DNA from: Atrina japonica
Lineage: Eukaryota > Mollusca > Bivalvia > Pterioida > Pinnidae
Direction of reading: 5' to 3'
DNA length: 64,000 nt
NCBI GenBank assembly: GCA_030159075.1
Contig: BROG01000132.1
Span: forward strand, 558,001 to 622,000
Each line of letters starts with the position of its first letter. Positions within the stretch are counted from its first letter, which is position 1. The translations under genes were made by a program, and so were the position numbers. Positions 57,040-64,000 of the stretch are shown in pieces. Below the pieces are notes generated by a model. The model was not told where the DNA came from. It did no database searches and saw only the letters and a program-made list of their open reading frames with translations.

Positions 57040-57430
57040 ATTGTTGTCTTAGACGTACGCACAAATTTCACACTTAACTGTAAGACTAAGTTTTATTTTG
57101 TGAATATAGACGTACTCTTACAGTTGTACTTAAGTTTCTTTGTGAATAACACGAAAAGTTTTTCAACAAACCGTTGGCATTCTCATGGGAACCAATTGTG
57201 CTTCTTTTTTCAACCGACTTGTGTGCTTTTACTCATATGAAACAGATCTCAATCAGAAGATTCTGAATCGAATAAAAAAAGGCTAGCTGTAGCCTTTTAT
57301 TTGACATTTAGATGTATCAACAACGTTTTGTCAATTAATAATGTCAAATTTTAATACGTTCATGAATGAATTATATCCCCGGCAGACTAGAAATTATGGA
57401 CGTCGCAGTATCAAGTACTTATAACCGCCA
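57040..57430 (+). pseudogene. Penelope-like RT relic, catalytic part
   Basis: With frame changes it reads FQQTVGILMGTNCAS, then SYETDLNQKILNRIKKRLAV, then a degenerate FRCINNVLSINN in place of YIDD. GI(P)MGTNCA is the RT motif-4 region of this family. The YIDD box is mutated, so it is dead. The relic continues at 57,970. Confidence 0.65.
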
Positions 57431-57734
57431 ATGTTTTACTAACGGATTACACCCGTCTCAGTTTTACTGCACCTTTTTACTGGAGTGCATCACAATAAAC
57501 TTATTGCAGCACTGTTGTCCTGGGTAGCTTACAGGATAACTTCTTGAACCTGGAACAAAGAAGCCAAATTACGACGAACTCCGACGAACTATAGTTAATA
57601 ATTTTTCATTCACAAAGACGACTCTTCCCGTAACTCGGGCTAAGAGAGTTGGAGTACCTGCTAGCTTGCCAGCCAGGTCACAACTGACTGTCAACGTATA
57701 TATATCCTTCTTGGATATTATACTTACTCATTTG

Positions 57735-57963
57735 AATTTTTGAATTTTGAATGGTGTCTAACGCCGCACTCAATAATTTTTCAGTTATATGATAGCAGCC
57801 AGTTTAAATGGTGAGAGGAGAACCAGGTTACATTGTACCAGTGAAAAGACCACCGGCCTCCCGCAAATAAACTGGCAAACTTTCTCGAACTTGCCCTGAC
57901 TGGAAGTGAGAGGCATCGTGGTCCAAAGCGCGATGCCCTAACCACTCGACCACGGAGGCCCAT
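57735..57963 (-). mobile_element. tRNA-derived SINE, near full length, in the RT relic
   Basis: On the minus strand it starts gggcctccgtggtcgagtgg with an A box, has gcaagttcgag as B box, and ends with the tail ttgagtgcggcgttagacac. It lies between two parts of the RT relic. Confidence 0.85.
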
Positions 57964-57969
57964 TACTAT

Positions 57970-58158
57970 TAGAAACGGACGTGAAATTAACAACTAAACC
58001 ATATGACAAATTTGGTGATTTCGGCTTTCCTATTGTCCACTTTCCACATTTAAGTAGTAGTCATCCCATTTCCGATGCACATCATGTTTATATCTCACAA
58101 ATGATACGATATGCCAGGGCGTTTTCAACATATGAAAATGTCATATACAGAGGTAAAG
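57970..58158 (+). pseudogene. Penelope-like RT relic, continuation
   Basis: Encodes LTTKPYDKFGDFGFPIVHFP, then HHVYISQMIRYARAFSTYEN and VIYRG, then loses similarity. Same order as the copy at 44,738. Confidence 0.75.
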
Positions 58159-58483
58159 GTTGAAGGTGTGTGATATTATTACGAACCATGTCGGAACGGA
58201 ACAATTCGGAAAGGTCTATTGGCTGTTATCCTTGACAAAATCATTGACATTTAAAACATAAGCGACTTAACATAATATCTACAAAATACATAATAGCATA
58301 TATAAGCATTTAATTTAATAGGGTAGATTAAGGTACACAGTGCATATGAAATTAAAATCCAGACGAATTTTAAAAGCAATCAAAATCACTTAAAGGCATA
58401 GTGTCGCTCAAAATCGTAATTGTTTCACCAATGAAAACCGATAGATATTGATGTAAAAAAAGAGTGAAATAATGTTTGGACCG

Positions 58484-58555
58484 TGTCTAAAAATATATCA
58501 ATATCGCATAAAAGGTTTTCGTGTCTAAAAATATACCAATATCGCGTATACGCTG
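58484..58555. repeat. 38-bp duplication
   Basis: gtgtctaaaaatatatcaat-atcgcataa and gtgtctaaaaatataccaat-atcgcgtat, side by side. Confidence 0.8.
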
Positions 58556-58559
58556 TTGC

Positions 58560-58641
58560 TTTAATGGTGTTTTACTCCACCCTACAATTTTCATTACTTT
58601 AACAATTTTTCAGTTATACTGCTGCAGTGAATAAGAAACTT
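58560..58641 (-). mobile_element. SINE fragment interrupted by a MITE
   Basis: ggtgttttactccaccctac then aacaatttttcagttatact is the SINE tail side. The body appears to resume at 59,049 with ggttacaatgcattcgggac. Confidence 0.55.
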
Positions 58642-59048
58642 GGGCCCGAAGACACCAAGTTTACTCAATACTCAAGCTCAACTTTTATTTCATCATTTTG
58701 ACAATAAAATTGTTTTTAAAACTTTTGGATTTTAGTGATTAAGAAACATATTTTTAATCATTTACATATAAATTTTTGGGTCACACTTATGATTTTCCTG
58801 TAAAAAAAACCCGAATAAATACGTTGAGTACGGTACTCAAGATTTGAGTACGTACTCAAACATTTTTTTTTAATATTTCTTAAGTTTTCTTCAAATGAGC
58901 AATAATTTTTATCATTATTTACAATTGCATGCCATCAATATACAAACATGTCCAGTTACAGAATAAACTTTGCATTTTTTTTTTACCTTTAAATCGTGAA
59001 AAGTTAGTTGAGCTTGAGTACTGAGTAAATTTGGTGACATTGAGCCCC
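58642..59048. mobile_element. About 407-bp MITE with 38-bp inverted repeats
   Basis: gggcccgaagacaccaagtt-tactca at the left matches the inverse of the right end, ggggctcaatgtcaccaaat-ttactca, and both continue with TACTCAAGCTCAAC. Inside is A+T-rich and non-coding. Confidence 0.8.
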
Positions 59049-59129
59049 GGTTACAATGCATTCGGGACGAGACCTTGGGTTCTTACCATTAACAGGAACA
59101 GACCAGCAAATACCATTCAGTTGGCACCA

Positions 59130-60184
59130 GTGGCAACGTGTCCTACGTGTATGGACTGGCACATGCTCTGAGTTGGCAGTATCGACGTGGCAGACACAAG
59201 CGCTTGCTGGTTTTGCCACTAACAATTGTAAGCGCCCAAGGGCTTTATGCAAGTAAGTTTTAAAGCCACATTCCGGGGAATAATGTTCATAAATAAACTT
59301 TTCTGTACTCTCTTTATGCATATTCGTATGAACTTTTGTCGTATTTTCAATGTCCTATCCCAACTAATTACTTAATTAATCGTGGAAAACACCTAACACA
59401 TTGATATATCTATAAACCGTAAAGTATTGCCGGCTACGTGGTGACGCTCTACTGAGCGGGTTCGTTTCACTGTCCAGGACAATCTAGACAAGTGGAACGC
59501 AAATCAAATGCTCTGGAACACTGTCTTGGGCAAGCAATTTAGTCCTAAACTTACGTTAATTATGTAAATTTTATCGACATCTTTGAAATAACTACTTCCT
59601 GCACTGTTACATTCGATTGTAACATGTTCTGAGACTGTCGGAACAGTACTCTCTTGATGAATCGAGTACACCCTTAATATCACGCGTTCACCAGGGTAAA
59701 TTTAAAAATTCCTACGGAATCCCCCTAATACCTCCATTAATTCATCGAAGTTTTTGATTTTTTTTTTCATTTTCGTCTGTTAGGAGTGGTTTTCTAATGA
59801 AAATGTCAAAAATTAGAATAACGTCTAGAAAATTACAATAATGTTCAGAAAATTACAATAACGTCACCGGAATGTGACTTAAAAGGGACATTAGCTATGT
59901 TGTCCAAAAAGTTATTTCGATTTTTTCTACTTTTACTTGTTCAATAACACATAAGAACTATACACAGGCATAAAAAAATCTTTAAATTTCTATATATTTT
60001 CTGAAAATGAGGTCAAGTTCAGTCTGGTATGCATAAACAAATAATATGGTTGAATTAATCAATTGCAGGTGATTAACGGCCAAACTGGGTTTCTCAAGCA
60101 AATTTTACAAAATTTATAGGAATTTTATAATTTTTATGTTTGTGCATGTCTATTTTTTGTTATTGTACATCAAAAACAGAGCTA
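59130..60184. other. Non-coding stretch, one GC-richer patch
   Basis: The patch at 59,080-59,240 is more GC-rich than its surroundings and partly open, but shows no splice sites or motif I can defend. A 22-bp repeat (aaaattacaataatgttcag) occurs three times at 59,808-59,867. Confidence 0.45.
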
Positions 60185-60189
60185 ATTAT

Positions 60190-60300
60190 TTAAGTTCCAT
60201 AGGGGTTCGAACCTGCGATGGCTAAAGATGAGAAACCATAAACTAAAGTGCAATGATCTAAGCATTCTACCAAGGACTCCCTCGACATACTATAAAATCA
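60190..60300 (-). mobile_element. tRNA-like SINE head, second family
   Basis: On the minus strand: ggagtccttggtagaatgct (A box), gcaggttcgaacccctatgg (B box). The acceptor stem does not pair, so this is a SINE or tRNA pseudogene rather than a tRNA gene. Confidence 0.6.
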
Positions 60301-61429
60301 GATTCTATACCGATACCGAGGAATTCTTCGTGCCCCGTGACACATCAGCTCATGTGGTACGTCACATTCTAACCCAAATAGATCAATAAATAGCATGGTT
60401 AATTCAAGGTTTGATGTATATCTAGTTGCAATCTAGACACAATGTGTGCTCAGCTCAAGTCACTTGATAAGTTAAAAAGGCGACGATGACAGCGGGTGTA
60501 CATAGACTACAAAACGTTGGTGAAAAAACGAGTCAACTTTTTAAATTTCTCCGTATTTTCTTGTAAAACCGCACTTTTCAAAAAATTGTGACCTAGTTAC
60601 TTTCTATTCAATTCCAATACAATTGCACTTTACATTTTGAAGTTCCGTGTTTGTTTTGAAATAAATTTCGATTGATTCATTTTAAAGTACAGACGAGTTT
60701 TGAATGATTTTAATGGATCTTCAATGTGTGTATTTTTTAATTGCTAAATTTTGAAAAAAAAGAACATTATGCGCAAATGAAATCCGAAATGTAACAATTA
60801 GATATTCTGAGTTTCATGGTTTAGGATTTACCAAAATTGTTTTAGAAATGAATGTCCATGAATGCTTTGAAAGCTGTTGATTTTTGTGAAATCTAAAATG
60901 AAAAAATAATAAATAATCGCTATCCGATCGGGAGATATGACTTCATCGGGTAAATAAACCTTCAAATATATGATATACTTGATAACCCATTAGGAAAAAA
61001 GGCTATAAATTACTTTTAGGATTAAGTTTATGTATTTCATCAAGTTTACTAAGTATGAGTTAACTTTAAATATATATATATATATATATATACTTACATG
61101 AATGTATCAAAATTTTCCAGTACGAATATCATTACTTGTTTACACTTTAGAGAGCGTTCCTTATTTGAAATTTTCTATAAATCAATACATTTAAATACCC
61201 CATCTCGCAAACAAAGACGGGTTTATTGAACTACACCTTGTGATCGACACATTGAACTACTTCCGTGTTCCTCATTGAATACTGAGTAACAGACATGTAT
61301 GTGTTTTAGTCAAATGTTTTTATTGATCATTTAGTCTGCAGACTCTGGTTACAGATATTTATTATTTCAGACGTAAATTATGGCACTTTAACCTGGTTAA
61401 TTTTATATTTCGAATTAATGAATGAATAA
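60301..61429. other. Non-coding stretch
   Basis: No gene seen. A short (AT)n is at about 61,069-61,091. Confidence 0.45.
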
Positions 61430-61600
61430 CATAGGCGTCGGAACCGGGGGGCTGGGGGGTTGCCCCCCCCCCCCCTTTTTTTTGCAAAGATAGACATAGG
61501 TGTTGAAAATTGGGCCTTAGCCCCCAGACGTTTCTTGCGCGCGTGTGTGTTTTCAGTTGGTTTAGCCCACCCCACTTTCAATTTGCTTCCGACACCTATG
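61430..61600. mobile_element. 171-bp MITE, CATAGGCGTCGGAA ends
   Basis: cataggcgtcggaa at the left matches the inverse of ttccgacacctatg at the right with one mismatch. A G/C-run (ggggggttgcccccc) follows the left end. The flanks aattaatgaatgaataa and aattaattaatg are similar but do not give an exact duplication. Confidence 0.75.
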
Positions 61601-61828
61601 AATTAATTAATGTATTCTTTTGTATATCTTAAACATTATTCTTTAAACAGATTGTAGTATGTAGGTTCAAATTCATTACTATTTTTTTTGCGTAAACTTG
61701 TTTTTGCATAATCACATGTTCCGTTGGCCATGACTACATCGATTTGAAGCAAGGATCATAAACGATAAAGACATTCAATACGACCTTTGACCTTTATATC
61801 AGATTTTAAAAATTTGATTTGATTTTTG

Positions 61829-61950
61829 TTTAATGCCACACTCAACAAATTTTCAGTTATATGATGGCAACCAGTTTTTAATGGTGGAGGAGAGAAACCG
61901 GTTACTATGTACCCGGGTAGAAACCACCCGCGGACTTCCGCAAGTACCTT
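61829..61950 (-). mobile_element. tRNA-derived SINE, head truncated
   Basis: tgccacactcaacaaatttt, ggaggagagaaaccggttac and tgtacccgggtagaaaccac; the tRNA-like part is absent. Confidence 0.75.
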
Positions 61951-62267
61951 TATGTCAGAAACATGGAGTTTTTATTCTTGCCTCATATATATAGTCATTA
62001 TCAGTGGTTAATATGTATACATGTACATTGTCATCACAGAAAACTGAATATCCATCCAAGTAAACTTTTAAAACAGAAAAAAGTTTTAACATACTACTGA
62101 GTTTAGTTTTCTTTGTAAAGCTGTTCAGATAATGAAAATAAAAAAAAACTTTTTATATCTTTAACTAAAACGTATATTCACTATAATATAAAATACAATG
62201 TATACAAATAAGATATTCATTTGATATTTGTAATTCAAAAGTTAAGAATTAATCATTATAATTTCAG

Positions 62268-62447
62268 TTGACTGGGTGAAAAAACAAACTGCGAAATTTG
62301 AGAAACAGCTACACAAAAGCTAAGAAACCACAGTCTAGTGGCAGTGCCAGAAAATCAAATACAAAACGGTCAAGTTGGCTCTTGGAAAAACTTCAATTTC
62401 TGGAACCTTATGTCAAAACCAGACCATCAATATCTACTCTAGATCCT
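62268..62447 (+). CDS. PIF/Harbinger accessory gene, MADF-type exon (damaged)
   Basis: From an acceptor atttcag the exon opens DWVKKQTAKF, then shifts frame to NLRNSYTKAKKPQSSGS, then RSSWLLEKLQFLEPYVKTRP and STLDP before donor gtaagt at 62,448. KxxNLRxSY...W.y...L.FL.P is the C-terminal half of a MADF/Myb-SANT-like DNA-binding domain. The shift at about 62,306 looks like a small deletion. The first half of the domain must lie in an upstream exon that I could not find. Confidence 0.7.
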
Positions 62448-62458
62448 GTAAGTATCTT

Positions 62459-63330
62459 TCACACAGAACACATAATATTCAATGACAGTAAACTCTTCTT
62501 TAATGCCATGTAGTTCTTAGAATTATATCTTGATACGTTTAAATCATGTTTTCTTGCCAAGGAACTGATGAAGTGATCTTTCAAAAGGTCACGCTGCATT
62601 TTAGCATTATTTGCTGGATTTCTGTCAGATGTAGGTGGCAAACCTATTAACTGTGGATCCTCTCTCCATTCTCCAGCAACAATAGAATTATTATCCACGT
62701 TTTCATTGTCACAAATATTCGCATATGTATGGTTGTTTTTTTCCACTAGATAGTTGTGGAGGCAGCATGCGGCTAAAATCAAATTAGTGACTTTATCTGG
62801 ATGCAGATGAATTGTTGTTAGAAATACTCTAAATCTATTGGCTAAAATTCCAAATGCATTTTCCACTACTCTTCTTGCTCTAGAAAGTCTGTAGTTGAAT
62901 ATTCTTTTCTCCTTGTCAAGATTTCTTTGAGGATATGGTTTCATCATACTTGTTGACATAGGAAAGGCATCATCACCAATGAAATGGTAGTGTATTGGTG
63001 CTGGTGTGCCTTCGATAAGTGCAGGAGGAGGCAGATGTAGGGATTGATTCATTATAGCTCCCTTCAAGGTAGAGCTGTTGAAAAACCCCAGCATCACCCA
63101 GCTCGCCCTGGTGCCCCAACATCAACATATATGAACCGATAGTTTGCATCTACAACTGCAAGTAATAGTACACTGAAAAAATGTTTGTAATTGAAGAACT
63201 CGGAGCCACTTGATGGTGGTTGTTGAATTGCAACATGCTTTCCATCTATAGCACCAATGCAACAGGGGTAATTCCATTTAATGCCAAATCCTTCTGCTAT
63301 TTCTATCCATTCATTGATGGTGTCGGGTGT
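62459..63330 (-). pseudogene. PIF/Harbinger (HARBI1-like) transposase, DDE exon with frame breaks
   Basis: After acceptor tttttcag at 63,331 the strand encodes TPDTINEWIEIAEGFGIKWN, CIGAIDGKHVAIQQPPSSGS (first Asp), LLLAVVDANYRFIYVDVGAP (second Asp), then GRAG and a stop at 63,094. In another frame the rest is open to 62,459: FNSSTLKGAIMNQSL, FIGDDAFPMSTSMMKPYPQR and LSRARRVVENAFGILANRFR (catalytic Glu). Two one-base insertions, in ggg and in ttttt, explain the break. All three catalytic residues remain. The N-terminal exon would lie beyond 63,950, possibly outside the window. Confidence 0.85.
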
Positions 63331-63394
63331 CTGAAAAATACAAATTCAACACTGAAATATGCAACTTTAATTGTCATATATGTTTGTATTACAG

Positions 63395-63949
63395 CTGTCG
63401 CCATCAATGAGTGTAGATGACGAATTGGATTACAATGTAGAAGATGTCGATGATAAAAGTAATTTGTCTATGACAAGCACCGAGTCATTGAAGACTACAT
63501 GTAGTACCGAATCAAGAAGGTCACCTGTGCCGTCATCATCAACAAAACTACCAATTAAAGAAAAGGTTAAACCAACAAGGAAACGCCAAGCGGATGACGA
63601 GTATGAGATCATTAAAGGTTTGGCACAATCTATAGCCAACAGAGGAAACAAAAAAGACACCAAACCGGAACAAGCAAGCCCTGCTGCTTCCTTTGGGCGT
63701 TATGTGGCAGAGTCATTAAGTGACCTGGAGCCAAAAATGCGTCACCTTGCACAACACAAAATTAGTGAAATTATACTGCAAGCTCAAATGGGTACTTTAT
63801 CACAATTTCAAAATATGCCGCCTGGACTAGCTTACCATCAATTTGACACCCAACAGCAGCACTTTAGTTTGACCCCAAACCAGGGAAACCAAGGAAACCG
63901 TGGTTGCGACAGCCAGTTTGACACGCCAGTTACGAACTGGCTGATGTAA
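63395..63949 (+). CDS. PIF/Harbinger accessory gene, BESS-type exon
   Basis: Acceptor tattacag precedes LSPSMSVDDELDYNVEDVDD, in phase with the MADF exon. It has an acidic and serine-rich middle, a basic patch (KVKPTRKRQ), the BESS-like helix FGRYVAESLSDLEPKMRHLA with QHKISEIILQAQ, and a glutamine/asparagine-rich end, stop at 63,949. In Harbinger elements a Myb/MADF partner helps the transposase enter the nucleus and bind the ends. 184 codons are intact. Confidence 0.75.
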   Translation: MSPSMSVDDELDYNVEDVDDKSNLSMTSTESLKTTCSTESRRSPVPSSSTKLPIKEKVKPTRKRQADDEYEIIKGLAQSIANRGNKKDTKPEQASPAASFGRYVAESLSDLEPKMRHLAQHKISEIILQAQMGTLSQFQNMPPGLAYHQFDTQQQHFSLTPNQGNQGNRGCDSQFDTPVTNWLM

Positions 63950-64000
63950 TTACATCTCTAATTTGGAATTAAAATGAAGATGCTGGACTTTAATTTCAAT

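Noticed and set aside
59004..59321. Host exon in the GC-richer patch
   Set aside because: It is open on both strands, but I found no convincing splice sites, homology or repeat support.

Overview
The window is eukaryotic, about two-thirds A+T, with spliced genes, tRNA-derived SINEs, LINE and Penelope-type retroelement relics, cut-and-paste DNA transposons, MITEs, minisatellites and long (AT)n tracts. This mix, and an ankyrin/ZU5/death-domain gene of a kind expanded in bivalves, suggests a marine mollusc, most likely a bivalve. The taxon is an inference; no marker gene is present.

One host gene can be assembled. It lies on the minus strand from 49,527 down to 28,141. Fourteen coding exons have matching splice phases throughout and sum to 2,322 nt (773 residues plus stop). 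The protein has a short N-terminal leader, four ankyrin-like repeats each on its own 99-bp phase-0 exon, a mixed alpha/beta region, a ZU5-like sandwich, a basic helical segment, an acidic linker and a C-terminal death-fold domain. Its introns hold (AT)n tracts, a 2.9-kb 44-bp minisatellite, a 43/44-bp minisatellite starting at the exon-12 splice donor, a mariner relic, SINEs and retroelement tails.

Left of the gene (1-28 kb) there is no intact host gene. A 44-bp satellite (191-4,946) is split by a 2.08-kb element with TA target duplication. A pile of nested inverted-repeat elements fills 8.1-13.4 kb. A decayed coding region (18.2-19.3 kb) contains five copies of an 89-bp segment. A LINE relic (20.5-26.85 kb) carries a 24-fold, in-frame amplification of a 45-bp piece of its own ORF, a Penelope-like tail insertion, and a 2.9-kb element with 460-bp direct terminal repeats.

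Right of the gene (49.6-64 kb) is mostly mobile DNA. Penelope-like reverse-transcriptase relics are common; one is split by a 2.72-kb MULE-type transposon with an 8-bp target duplication and a nearly intact DDE transposase. At the right edge is a PIF/Harbinger element whose transposase (minus strand) sits inside the intron of its plus-strand MADF/BESS accessory gene.

The mobile elements do not act together as a pathway. They record successive insertions whose order can be read from target-site duplications.
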